Of a stretch of DNA of 64,000 nt, positions 49,229-58,238 are shown piece after piece. The notes under the pieces are model-generated. The model did no database searches, had not been told where the DNA came from, and worked only from the letters and a program-made list of their open reading frames with translations. How positions within the stretch are numbered: the first letter of the stretch is position 1; every line of letters starts with the position of its first letter. Origin of the DNA: Pseudomonadota bacterium (GTDB lineage Bacteria; Myxococcota_A; Polyangia; GCA-2747355); NCBI GenBank assembly GCA_016711215.1, contig JADJTL010000005.1:186001-250000 (forward strand), read 5' to 3'. Both the position numbers and the translations under genes were made by a program.

Positions 49229-52015
49229 CTAGCGCCGCTCGGCGCGCTCGGCCGCGCCGACCGCCTCGAGCTCCTGGCTTTGCCGCCGGGGCGCGATCCG
49301 CGGCGCAGTAGCCACCAGCCGGTCGATGGCCTGCGTCAACGTCTCCCGCGCCTCGGTCAGCCGCGCCTCGTCCTCGAGCTTGCGCCCGCTCGCGGTCTCC
49401 CGGACGTAGAAGATGTCGACCACGTGGCCCGCCTCGCTGGCGACCTTGGCCAGATCGATCCCGAGGCCGAGCTCGCTCAGGGTATGCGTGACGGTATGCA
49501 GCAGGCCGGAGACATCGGCAGAGTGCAGCTCGAGAATCGTGCAGCGCTCGGACCCCTCGTTGTCGATGATCACCGCGGTCGGCACGGCGGGCAGCACCCG
49601 ATGGCCGAGCAGCGAGGGGCGCATCCGCTGCTGGATCAGCCGCTCCAACTCGAACTCCTGGCCGAGCGCCAGCTCGAGCATGCTCGAGAACTGCACCCAG
49701 CTCCTGAACTCCGCCGGATCGGGCGTCGTGACCCAGAACAGGTCGAGCGCGCTGCCGACGGCGTCGCCCTCCGCGGGGATCGTGTAGATCTGCGCCGCCA
49801 GCACCTCGATGCGGTGCAGCAGCATCACGCCGGTGATCGTCGCCAGCAATCCCGGCGCATCAGGGCAGCAAACCGTGATCACCGTCGTCGCAGCGTCGTG
49901 CTGCCGGGTGCCGATCCGCACGCGGCATGCCGGGGTCGCCTCGAGGTCGAGGGCGACGCCGACATGGTGCGCCAACAGCTCGACGCTCTGGCCGCTGAGC
50001 AGCTCATCGGGCAAGCGATCGACGATCGCGGTCGACAGCTCACCCCAGCTCTCAAGCAGCAGCGCCCGCAGCTCGGCGCGACGCTGCTCGATCATCGCCT
50101 GAGGCGCCAGCGGCGATCCGCTGGTCAGCAGCCGATGCGTGCTCGTGTAGAGCTGGTCGAGCAGCGAGGCCTTCCAGAAGGTCAGGTTCCCCGGCGCCGT
50201 CATCGCCGTATCGGCGACCGCCAACAGGTAGAGCCGCCGCAGGCGATCGGCGCTACCCACGAGCTCGGCGAAGGCGCCGACCACGGCCGGATCGCCCAGA
50301 TCGCGGCGCTGCGAGATGTGCTGCATCGCCAGGTGATGGCGCACGAGGAAGGCCACGGTGTCCTGCGCCTCGTGGCGCAGACCGAGGCGCGCGGCGACGC
50401 CGGCGGCCAGCCGCGCGCCCTTGCGCGCATGCCCGCGACCCAGCGGCTTGCCGACGTCGTGGAGCAACGCGGCCAAATAGAGCGGCTCGAGATCCTCGAG
50501 CGCGCGAATCACGGCGACGGGCAGCGGATAGGTCTCCTCCTGCTCGCCGCGGCGCAGGGCCTTGAGCAAGCCGACGACGTAGAGGGAGTGCCGATCCACC
50601 GTATAGACGTGATAGAGGTCGTGCTGCACCCGCCCGGTGCAGGGCTCGAACTCGGGCAGCATGGCGTTGAGCAGCCCGACCTCGTGCATCTGCTCGAGCA
50701 GGAGTCCTTGGCCGGCGCGCCCGTCGCTGACGAGGACCCGCCGCCAAGCCTCGGCCGCGCGCTCATCGCCCAAGAGCTGCAAGCCCGGGCAACTCGCCGC
50801 CGCCTCGGCGAGCATGTCCTTCAGCTCACGGGCGATCCCCAGCCCATGGCGACCCGCGATCTCGAAGACCGCGATCAGCTCCGCCGGCTCGTCCCAGAAG
50901 CGCTCGGGTGCCGCGCTGACGAGCTCACCGCCCACCGACCAGAGGTCCTCCTCGACCAGCTCACGGGCCAAGGGCGCCGCGCTCGGCCGGATGGCGCAGC
51001 GCTGCAGCAGGCTGTCGGTCTCGAGCACGACGCTGCGCGCGCTCCGGTAATACGCATGCATCAGGCGCTCGACGGCCGGCGCGACGCCGACCTTCTCGTG
51101 CGCCCCCGCCGGACGGCCCGGGATCTCCTCCTCGGCAAAGAGCAGCGGCGCCAAGCCCTCCTGCAGCTCGAAGAGCAGGCGATCCTGCGCCCTCCCGGCC
51201 TGGAAGTGCATGGCGAGGCGCAGGCGACGCAGGAACTGACGGGCCTCGAGCAAGGCGCTCTGCTGGCGGGACGAGGCCGCGCCCACGGCGACGAGCTGAT
51301 CGAGATCCGCCACGCCGTAGCGCATCTTCGTCGCCCAGAAGGCCGTATTGACGTCGCGCAGGCCACCCGATCCGCTCTTGATGTTCGGCTCGAGCAGGTA
51401 GACCGTGTCGCCGAAGCGCGGGTGCCGCTGCCGGCGCTCCTCGATCAGCGACTCGACGAAGCTCGCCACGTGCTCGGGCCCGAAGAAGGCGCGCCGCGCC
51501 GTCTCCTGCAGCATCGTGAACAGGCCATCGTCGCCGGTGACCAGCCGCGCATCGAGCAGCGCCGTCCGCATCGTCAGGTCCGTGCGCGCCAGCTCGACCG
51601 TCTCCTCGATGCTGCGCACCGCATGGCCCACCGCCACCTTCGCGTCCCAGAGCGGGTAGACCACGTGTTCGAGCAGCCGATCGACATGCTTCCAGCCGCC
51701 GGCATGCGGCAGGACCAACAGGTCGATGTCCGAGTAGGGGTAGAGACTGCGGCGGCCGTACCCGCCGAGGGCCACCAGGGCCACCGGCACCTCCGCACCA
51801 CCGCCGGCGGCGAAGAGCGTCGTCAGCAGCTCATCGAAGGCCGCGGAGAGCTGGCGCAGCGTCTCCCCGGGACGCTGCAAGCGCCCGGCATCGGCGTGGC
51901 GACGCGCGGCCGCGCGGGCCTCCGCCACCTGCCGCACGCAATAAGCGCGCAGTCCTTGGGCGTCGAGCGCCGCCAGGGTGGCTAGCGGCTGCGCTTGTCC
52001 ATCACTCGGCCTCAT
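49229..52015 (-). CDS. glnD: Protein-PII uridylyltransferase/uridylyl-removing enzyme
   Basis: Bifunctional nitrogen sensor that adds UMP to PII and removes it in response to glutamine. About 928 residues from ATG 52015. The nucleotidyltransferase motif GGYGRRSLYPYSDIDLLVL gives catalytic Asp96 and Asp98. An HD domain has LLHDVGKPLGRGHARKGA, and two C-terminal ACT domains follow (VITVCCPDAPGLLATITGV and LELHSADVSGLLHTVTHTL). Length and order are standard. No glnB or glnA is in the window. The ORF extends upstream by 30 codons, but that part is Ala/Arg-rich and lacks family similarity. Confidence 0.96.
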   Translation of the reverse strand: MRPSDGQAQPLATLAALDAQGLRAYCVRQVAEARAAARRHADAGRLQRPGETLRQLSAAFDELLTTLFAAGGGAEVPVALVALGGYGRRSLYPYSDIDLLVLPHAGGWKHVDRLLEHVVYPLWDAKVAVGHAVRSIEETVELARTDLTMRTALLDARLVTGDDGLFTMLQETARRAFFGPEHVASFVESLIEERRQRHPRFGDTVYLLEPNIKSGSGGLRDVNTAFWATKMRYGVADLDQLVAVGAASSRQQSALLEARQFLRRLRLAMHFQAGRAQDRLLFELQEGLAPLLFAEEEIPGRPAGAHEKVGVAPAVERLMHAYYRSARSVVLETDSLLQRCAIRPSAAPLARELVEEDLWSVGGELVSAAPERFWDEPAELIAVFEIAGRHGLGIARELKDMLAEAAASCPGLQLLGDERAAEAWRRVLVSDGRAGQGLLLEQMHEVGLLNAMLPEFEPCTGRVQHDLYHVYTVDRHSLYVVGLLKALRRGEQEETYPLPVAVIRALEDLEPLYLAALLHDVGKPLGRGHARKGARLAAGVAARLGLRHEAQDTVAFLVRHHLAMQHISQRRDLGDPAVVGAFAELVGSADRLRRLYLLAVADTAMTAPGNLTFWKASLLDQLYTSTHRLLTSGSPLAPQAMIEQRRAELRALLLESWGELSTAIVDRLPDELLSGQSVELLAHHVGVALDLEATPACRVRIGTRQHDAATTVITVCCPDAPGLLATITGVMLLHRIEVLAAQIYTIPAEGDAVGSALDLFWVTTPDPAEFRSWVQFSSMLELALGQEFELERLIQQRMRPSLLGHRVLPAVPTAVIIDNEGSERCTILELHSADVSGLLHTVTHTLSELGLGIDLAKVASEAGHVVDIFYVRETASGRKLEDEARLTEARETLTQAIDRLVATAPRIAPRRQSQELEAVGAAERAERR

Positions 52016-52350
52016 CGTCGTCGTCCTCGCCCGCTCCCCAACGCCTCCGTACCGCGCGGTCGCAGGGCACGCAAGCGCCGCCAGCGCCACGGCGGCACGC
52101 GCCAAGGGCTGCCTGGCGCGGGGCGTGGTCTGGGGCGACGGAAACGGAGCGGAAGCGAGCGCGGACGGGTTGTGACGTGGAGCTGGCGCGGCCGGGCGGC
52201 GGCGGAGCGCCGGGCGCCTTCGCTGCGCCGACCACCGCGGCGCGAGCGCGCGCCGCGCGCCCCCGGTTGACAGGCCGATCCGATCGCGCTAATCGCGACC
52301 TATTCCAGCCCAGGGCGCTCGCCCGGCTGCAGCAGCGCAAGGAAGGGGTT
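52016..52350. other. 335-base divergent intergenic region
   Basis: Between glnD (-) and the acidic protein gene (+). The only clear signal is a TTGACA -35 hexamer at 52267-52272, pointing right. Reading frames cross it, but their Arg/Ala-rich translations look like shadows. No RNA gene was recognised. Confidence 0.55.
52267..52295 (+). promoter_or_regulatory. Candidate promoter for the acidic protein-helicase genes
   Basis: Perfect -35 TTGACA (52267-52272), a 17-base spacer, then TAATCG (52290-52295), a weak -10. The start codon at 52351 would give a leader of about 50 bases. Confidence 0.4.
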
Positions 52351-52800
52351 ATGGCAGAGCTTCGACTGCTGGCGCTCGACGAGGCGCTATCCGACGAAAA
52401 ATTGGCAAGGCTGCGCAAGGCGCTCGAGGAACTCGGCGTCCGCGAGCTGCCTGAGGGCGACGACGCGGCCGACATCGAGGAGGTGCTCAGCGAAAACCAG
52501 CTGACGGACTTCCAAGATCGCCTCGAGGCGCATGACATCGCCTGCGATGTCTATTTGCCGGTGGAGTTCGAGGGTCGCTTCGAGCTCGGCGACCGCTCCT
52601 TCGGCAGCGCGCATGCCCTGCTCGCGGCGCTCGACGAGCTGCGCGATGAGCTCGACGTCGAGGACAGCGGCGACAGCGACGGCGACGAGCCCTCGGACCT
52701 CGAGATGATCGACGAGCAACTCGGTCAAACCTGGCGCGTCTTCGCGCGCGTGGTCAACGCTTGCATCGAGCGCCAAGTCCCGCTCCACGTCATCCCCTAG
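52351..52800 (+). CDS. Acidic soluble protein of unknown function
   Basis: 149 residues from ATG 52351, fixed by an AAGGAAGG Shine-Dalgarno site; earlier starts add a basic, unlikely lead. The protein is strongly acidic, with a Leu/Lys-rich first third (LRLLALDEALSDEKLARLRKAL), a central conserved-looking block (YLPVEFEGRFELGDRSFGSAHAL) and an Asp/Ser/Glu stretch near residue 115. No signal peptide, membrane segment or known motif. It is 59 bases upstream of the helicase gene and may be its cotranscribed partner, but no function can be assigned. Confidence 0.75.
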   Translation: MAELRLLALDEALSDEKLARLRKALEELGVRELPEGDDAADIEEVLSENQLTDFQDRLEAHDIACDVYLPVEFEGRFELGDRSFGSAHALLAALDELRDELDVEDSGDSDGDEPSDLEMIDEQLGQTWRVFARVVNACIERQVPLHVIP

Positions 52801-52859
52801 GCCCTCCGGGCGCGGGGGCGACCGTCTGCCTCGGGCGCGCGCTCCGGCGCCGGCCTTAG

Positions 52860-54904
52860 ATGCGCTACGTCCTCCACGAGACGCGCGCCGCCGCCGCGCC
52901 GCTCGATCTCGCGCGCGAGCTCAATGAGACCCAGCGCGCCGTCGTCCTCGCGGGGGCGGGACCGCTGCTGGTGCTGGCCGGCGCCGGCACCGGCAAGACC
53001 CGCACCCTGACCTATCGCGCGGCGCAGCTCTTGGCCAGCGGGCTCGACCCGCGGCACCTGCTGCTCTGCACCTTCACCAATCGAGCGGCGCGCGAGATGG
53101 TACGCCGCGTCGAAGCGCTGAGCGGCATCGAGCTGCGCACCCTCTGGGCCGGAACCTTTCACCACCTCGCGAACATGGCGCTGCGCCGTCACGCCGAGGA
53201 GGTCGGCTTGACGCCGAGCTACGCCATCCTCGACCGCGAGGATGCGCGCGATCTGATGGCCTCCTGCCTCGCCGAGGGTGGCCCGCGCTGCACGCGCGGC
53301 GCTTCCCACGCGCGCCGCTGCTGCTGCACCTGGCCTCGAGCATGGTCAATCGCCGCATCGGTCTCGACGACGCCCTGCGGCAGGAGGCGCCGCAGTTCTA
53401 CGAGCTCACCGACGCGATCGCGCCGCTGCTGCTGCGCTATGCGACGCGCAAGCAGGCGCTGGGGCTCGTCGACTACGATGATCTGCTCCAGCTCTGGTGG
53501 CGCCTGCTCGTCGAATGCCCGGGGCCACGCGCCGAGCTGATCGAGCGCTTCCATCACGTCCTCGTCGACGAGTATCAGGACACCAATCGACTCCAGGGCG
53601 AGATCGTCGACATCTGCGCCAGCGCTCACGGCAACCTGACCGTCGTCGGCGACGATGCCCAGAGCATCTACGCCTTTCGCGGCGCGCAGCTCGAGAACAT
53701 GCTCGACTTCCCCAAGCGTCACCCCGCGGCTCAGATTTTCAAGCTCGAAGCCAACTACCGCTCGGTGCCGGAGATTCTCCAGCTCGCCAACAAGTCGATC
53801 CGCAACAACACGCGCCAGTATCCCAAGCAGCTGCACGCGGTGCGCGCTTCAGGGGCGCTACCGATCCTGCTGCGCTTGCACGATGTCTACCAGCAGGCGG
53901 CCTTCGTCGCCCAACGGGTCCTCGAGCTGCACCATGAGCACGACCTGGCGCTGCGCGAGATGGTCGTCCTCTACCGCGCCCACGCGCATAGCCTCGAGCT
54001 GCAGCTCGAGCTGACCCGCAGGCAGATCCCCTTCGTCGTGCGCTCGGGGCTGCGGCTCTTCGAGCAGGCGCACATCAAGGACGTGATCGCCTTCCTGCGC
54101 GTCGTCCATAACCCCCGCGATCCCTTGGCCTGGCAGCGCGTGCTGCGCACCTGGCCGGGCGTCGGTCGCCGCAGCGCCGAGCGAATCCTCGCGGAGCTGC
54201 TGCGTCGCTCGACCGCCCAGCCGCTCGCGCCGAAGGAGGGCGTTCTGCCCGCTGCCGAGGCCCTGGCGAGCCCGGCAGCGCTCTTGCGCCTGCCCGAGTT
54301 GCAGTCCAGCCCGGCGCGCGCCATCGACCGCGCCACCGCCCGCCTCGCCACGCTCTTCGACCGGATGCCGGTGGAGGCCGGCGTGGCAGCGCTGATTCAG
54401 ACCGTGCTCGAGACCCACTACCGCGACCACCTCGAGAGCACCTATCCGAACGCCGCCACGCGGCTCGAGGATCTCCAGCAGCTCGCCGAATACGGCCAGC
54501 GCTATGCCACCCTCGAGCAGTTCCTCAGCGAGCTGTCGCTGGTCGCCGGCTTCGCCGCCGAGGCCACGGGTCTCGGCAGCGCCCCCGACGACGCGCTCAC
54601 GCTGAGCACGGTGCATCAGGCCAAGGGCCTCGAGTGGCCCGTGGTGCTGCTGATCGGGCTGGCCGAGGGGCGCTTCCCCGCCCCGCTGGCCGTCCGCACG
54701 CCGAGCGAGCTCGAGGAGGAGCGCCGCCTCTTCTACGTCGCCGCCACCCGCGCCCGTGATCAGCTCTATCTCTGCCAACCGCGCTTCGAGGAGTCGGACC
54801 AGGGGCCACGTCGCTTGCTGCGGCTCTCGCGCTTCGTCGCCGAGCTTACCGATGACGGCACCTGTCCCTACGAACCCTGGGAGGTCGAGACATGCCCGGC
54901 ATGA
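52860..54904 (+). CDS. UvrD/Rep-type ATP-dependent DNA helicase, frameshifted
   Basis: Superfamily 1A helicase. As given, motif I GAGTGKTRTLTYRAAQLL, motif Ia FTNRAAREM and part of domain 1A lie in one frame to about 53280. The rest, including motif II VDEYQDTN, motif III VVGDDAQSIYAFRGA, motif IV LEANYRS, motif V VHQAKGLEW and motif VI VAATRARDQLYL, lies one base back and ends at 54904. One missing C in GGCCCGCG (about 53283) would give a continuous helicase of about 681 residues (GGPALHARRFPRAPLLLHLA). All motifs are intact, so the break is likely a sequence error or a recent mutation. The stop overlaps the next gene (ATGA). Confidence 0.9.
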
Positions 54905-56154
54905 GGGTGCGCCCACAATCCCGCGATCGGTCGCCGCGCGCAGGGGCTGGGCCGCGGCGCCGCAGCGCCCTCCGCGCGCGCGCCACTGGCCTAGCCGCGC
55001 TCTTGGTGCTGCTGGTGCTGCTCTTCGGCGCGCGCGGAACGGTGCTCGCCGGGCCACCGCAGCGGCCAGCGGCGCCGCGCCTGCGCCAGCAGCAGCCCGC
55101 GCCCTCGCTGACCGAGCAGCTGATGAAGGGCAGCGACCCCCTGCTGCGCGAAACGGCAGCGCTGGTCCTCGGCGACGGCGGCGATCGTGCCGCCCTACCC
55201 GCGCTCCTCACCTGCCTCCGCGCCGACGACAATCGCTGGGTCCGCGCGGCCTGCGCCGAGGCGCTCGGGCGCCTGGGCCAGCCCACCGGCCTGCCCGCCT
55301 TGACGCAGGCGATCGAGCGCGAGAAGCACCCGCGCGTGCGCCGCGCGATCGCCCGCGCGCTCGTGCGCCTCGGTCAGCGCAGCGGCGTCTCCGAGCTGAT
55401 GTGGCAGCTCGAGACCGGCGCGCAGCATGATAAGGCCGAGGCGATGCACCTGCTCGTTCACGCCTTCGGCCAGGCCCTTGGACAGGCGCCAGCGCCGTGG
55501 TGGCGGTTCTTCAACCAGCAGGGCTACCGCGCGCTGGCCGCGCGAGCTGCTGGGTCCACTGAGCTGCGCGAGCTCGCCGGCCTGCGCGGCGCCGATGGCC
55601 GACGCTGGGGCCCGCTCTTGATCGGTGCAGAGCCCGCGCGCTGGCTTCAGGTCTGCGCCGCCGTGCTGCGCGTCGATCCCGGCACGCGCCTGGCGATCGG
55701 CGCCCCTGAGCTGCTCGCGCTCGAGCGACGCCAGGGTCTGCCGCCGAGCGGCTGCTTGTTGCTAATCAGCAGCGACTGGCAGCACGCGCCTGCGCCTGCG
55801 CCTGCGCCAACCCCGCGGGCCCTCAAGCGCCTGGCACGCGCCGCTCGGCGAAAGGCGGCGGCCCCCACGCACGCGCCGCTCGCCGGACCTGGACTCACCG
55901 AGGGCGCGGTCCGCCTGCTGCTGCAACGTGCCCCGGGGCTGCTCGGCATCGGCATCGATGCGCCCCGCCTCGACCCGATCTCGCTCGCCGACGAACCCGC
56001 GCTACGCCTGCTCAGCGCGGCGGGAAAGCTCGTGATCACGCATCTCGATGGGTTGCGCGAGCTGCCGCAGCAGCGCCTGCGCGTCCTGCTCGTACCAGGC
56101 CAGCCCGCGCCGGCGCGCGCCAGGCCCGTGCTAGTCTTGGCGCTGATCCCCTGA
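54901..56154 (+). CDS. HEAT-repeat protein with degenerate cyclase-like domain
   Basis: 417 residues from ATG 54901, which overlaps the helicase stop (ATGA). An N-terminal signal or anchor (GLAALLVLLVLLFGARG) is followed by HEAT repeats (about 80-180; AALPALLTCLRADDNRWVRAACAEALGRLG and the next unit). The C-terminal half resembles the kynurenine-formamidase/cyclase fold: GCLLLISSDW, then GPGLTEGAVRLLL, GIGIDAPRLDP, LSAAGKLVITHLDGLRELP and RPVLVLALIP. The HxGTHxDxPxH metal motif of the family is missing, so it is probably catalytically inactive. The 3' end overlaps the convergent YbjN-like gene by 24 bases. Confidence 0.7.
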   Translation: MRVRPQSRDRSPRAGAGPRRRSALRARATGLAALLVLLVLLFGARGTVLAGPPQRPAAPRLRQQQPAPSLTEQLMKGSDPLLRETAALVLGDGGDRAALPALLTCLRADDNRWVRAACAEALGRLGQPTGLPALTQAIEREKHPRVRRAIARALVRLGQRSGVSELMWQLETGAQHDKAEAMHLLVHAFGQALGQAPAPWWRFFNQQGYRALAARAAGSTELRELAGLRGADGRRWGPLLIGAEPARWLQVCAAVLRVDPGTRLAIGAPELLALERRQGLPPSGCLLLISSDWQHAPAPAPAPTPRALKRLARAARRKAAAPTHAPLAGPGLTEGAVRLLLQRAPGLLGIGIDAPRLDPISLADEPALRLLSAAGKLVITHLDGLRELPQQRLRVLLVPGQPAPARARPVLVLALIP

Positions 56155-56565
56155 GGCGGCGGCGCCCTCGAACTCCTCGCGCAGCTTCGCGTTCCACTCA
56201 TCCGCCGTCGCCGCCACGGCGTCGAGCAGGTCGACGAAGGCCTCGAAGTCGAGCCCCTGCAGCCCTCGCAGCGCCCGCAGGCAGACGATGCCCCGCTGGC
56301 TATCGACGGCGAAGGCGGCGTCGCCGGTGGCCACCAGGTTGAGCTCGAGTAGTCGCCGAAAGAAGCCGGTCTGATCGTGCTCGGGCAACCGCATCGTCGG
56401 CGCGAGCAGCATCAGCACGCCGCGATCCTCGATCACGTTCAGACCGATCACCGCCGAGCCCCGGCGCATCGAGGCGTAGCCGTCCTCGTCCAGGGGATCG
56501 AACTTGACCCCGACCAGCTCGCCGAAGCGGGCGATGTATCCGTCAATCTGCTCGCGGAAGCTCAT
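56131..56565 (-). CDS. YbjN/CesT-like small protein
   Basis: 144 residues with the alpha/beta fold pattern of the YbjN and type III secretion chaperone (CesT/Tir) superfamily: IDGYIARFGELVGVKF, an antiparallel sheet (SAVIGLNVIEDRGVLMLLA), and FFRRLLELNLVATGDAAFAVD. Members bind protein partners; the partner here is unknown, and no secretion system is nearby. It is convergent with the HEAT protein gene and shares 24 bases with its 3' end. Confidence 0.7.
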   Translation of the reverse strand: MSFREQIDGYIARFGELVGVKFDPLDEDGYASMRRGSAVIGLNVIEDRGVLMLLAPTMRLPEHDQTGFFRRLLELNLVATGDAAFAVDSQRGIVCLRALRGLQGLDFEAFVDLLDAVAATADEWNAKLREEFEGAAASGDQRQD

Positions 56566-56727
56566 GCGTCACCCCATGCCCCTTCGGCGCCGAGTCTATC
56601 CCGAGGCCCATTGACTCACCACTTAGCGGCCCGTGTCGACCGCCAAGGCCGCGCCCGCCTCGGGCACTTCGAGCAGCGGCTCGCGCGCTCTGTACGCTGC
56701 CCGCTGGGCGTGCTAGCCCTTGGCCCC

Positions 56728-57285
56728 ATGCTGCTCAAACGCCTGCTGGCCTACGGCCTCTACGTGGCGCTGGCCGCCACTTTGGTCTACTCCTTCTTCA
56801 CCGGCCTCGGACAAACGGGCCGCGTCGCGGCGCGCGCCTGCGAGGCCCTCCAACCCGAGCGCGCAGCGACCGCGGCGCGGGACTTCACGCTGCCCGATCT
56901 CGCTGGCAAGCCGCAGCGTCTCGCGCAGCGGCGCGGCAAGGTCGTCCTGCTGCACTTCTGGGCCACCTGGTGCCCCCCCTGCATCGAGGAGCTACCTTCG
57001 CTCTACCGCTTGCAACGCGCCTTGGCCGGCGAGGCCTTCGAGCTGGTGACCGTCAGCGCAGACGAAAAGGCGGCGACGGTTCGTGAGTTCTTCAGCCAGA
57101 ACAAGGTCCACGCGCTCCCCGTGCTGATGGATCCGGCGCAGGAGATACCCCACGCCTACGGCACAGAGAAGTACCCGGAGAGCTACCTCATCGACGCGCA
57201 GGGCGTGATCCGCTACCGCTTCATCAACCAACGCGATTGGGGTTCGCCCGAGGCGCTGAGCTGCATCCGCACCCTCCTGCGCTGA
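56728..57285 (+). CDS. TlpA/ResA-like membrane-anchored thioredoxin
   Basis: 185 residues from ATG 56728, which begins a signal anchor (LLAYGLYVALAATLVYSFF). The periplasmic thioredoxin domain has the redox pair in WATWCPPC (Cys82, Cys85), a preceding RDFTLPDLAGKPQRL strand typical of the TlpA/ResA/AhpC-TSA group, and the later YGTEKYPESYLIDAQG with the cis-Pro region. It likely reduces disulfides of exported proteins or cytochrome maturation partners. No cytochrome gene is adjacent. It sits alone between divergent and convergent neighbours. Confidence 0.88.
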   Translation: MLLKRLLAYGLYVALAATLVYSFFTGLGQTGRVAARACEALQPERAATAARDFTLPDLAGKPQRLAQRRGKVVLLHFWATWCPPCIEELPSLYRLQRALAGEAFELVTVSADEKAATVREFFSQNKVHALPVLMDPAQEIPHAYGTEKYPESYLIDAQGVIRYRFINQRDWGSPEALSCIRTLLR

Positions 57286-57304
57286 GAGCACCCGCGCCGG
57301 GGGG

Positions 57305-57318
57305 GGGCGCAAACGCCC
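57305..57318. terminator. Hairpin between convergent genes
   Basis: GGGCG-CAAA-CGCCC can form a five-base stem between the thioredoxin gene and the zinc-ribbon gene. It follows a run of nine G and has no T-tract, so termination is uncertain. Confidence 0.25.
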
Positions 57319-57320
57319 GC

Positions 57321-58160
57321 TCAGGCGCCGCCGAGGCGACGCAGCCGGGCCAGGCTGAAGATTAGCGCCGCGAGGCCGGCGCCGATCGTCAGCCCCGCGC
57401 CCAGGTAGTAAGCGCCGAGCGCGCCGCGGATCCCTTCGTAGGTCGGCAGGGCCACGGCGCCCGCGATCAGCACGGTCTGCGCCAGCAGCAACTCGAGCGC
57501 CCAACGCCGCCGCAGCGTGCGCGCGACGAGCAGCACGACGGCCAGCAGCGCCAACGCCGCGCTGATCCACCCGAGGCCCTCCACCCCGGCGCGCAGCCCC
57601 TCGACCCGCACGTAATACCAGGGCAGGAAGGCGCCGAGGAAGCAGCCGCCGAGGGCCCACAGCGTCGCGCGATCCCGCGCGTGGAGCTGCCGCCGCACGC
57701 CGCCGAACCAGGCCGGTAACTCCCCGAGCAGGACGAGCTCGCGCGGCGCCGCTGGCGGTCCGGCTCCCTCCTCGCGCTCCCGCTGCCGCATCGAGCGCTT
57801 GACCATCGCCGGCACCTCGACCTCGACGATGCGCGTCGCCCGCTCACCCTCGCGATCGAGCGTCACGACCCGGGTCGCCAGCGCCTTCTCGCCGCGCCCG
57901 CCAGCCGCAGTCGCCTGATCCGTCGGAGGGCGCCCCTCCGCGCGCTCGTGCGGCTCGGCCGAGGTCATCACCGGATCGCCCGCGGGGCCGTCACGCGTAA
58001 GGAGCCGATGGCTGAGCGAGGGGGTCGCGCCCCCCTGCGCCGCCGGCTGCGGCCGCAGGGCCGCGACCCCGCCCGCGGGCTCGCCAGGCTCAGCCTCGGC
58101 GCAATGCTCGCAGTGCAGGGCGTAATCCGGCAAGACGCGGCGGCAGGTGGGGCAACGCAT
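57321..58160 (-). CDS. Zinc-ribbon membrane protein of unknown function
   Basis: 279 residues. The N-terminus is a zinc ribbon with Cys3, Cys6, Cys17 and Cys20 (CPTC and CEHC). A polar Arg/Glu-rich linker (about 30-150) follows, then four hydrophobic segments in the C-terminal half (ATLWALGGCFLGAFLPWYYV and later). I do not recognise a family. It lies 78 bases downstream of the protease-propeller-barrel gene on the same strand, with a short GC hairpin (58191-58205) between them. Confidence 0.75.
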   Translation of the reverse strand: MRCPTCRRVLPDYALHCEHCAEAEPGEPAGGVAALRPQPAAQGGATPSLSHRLLTRDGPAGDPVMTSAEPHERAEGRPPTDQATAAGGRGEKALATRVVTLDREGERATRIVEVEVPAMVKRSMRQREREEGAGPPAAPRELVLLGELPAWFGGVRRQLHARDRATLWALGGCFLGAFLPWYYVRVEGLRAGVEGLGWISAALALLAVVLLVARTLRRRWALELLLAQTVLIAGAVALPTYEGIRGALGAYYLGAGLTIGAGLAALIFSLARLRRLGGA

Positions 58161-58238
58161 GCGTGACGCAGTATAGCCGAGACCACCGCCGCGGGGAGAC
58201 CCCGCCGGACCGCCCGCCAGTCCGTCTGGAGCGGGGCC

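Noticed and set aside
49208..51985. 925-codon open frame antisense to glnD
   Set aside because: Composition is His/Arg/Gln-biased with no domains; glnD on the other strand carries all its motifs.
58191..58205. GCGGGG-AGA-CCCCGC hairpin as a terminator
   Set aside because: Three-base loop and no T-tract; it lies between co-oriented genes and may be chance in GC-rich DNA.
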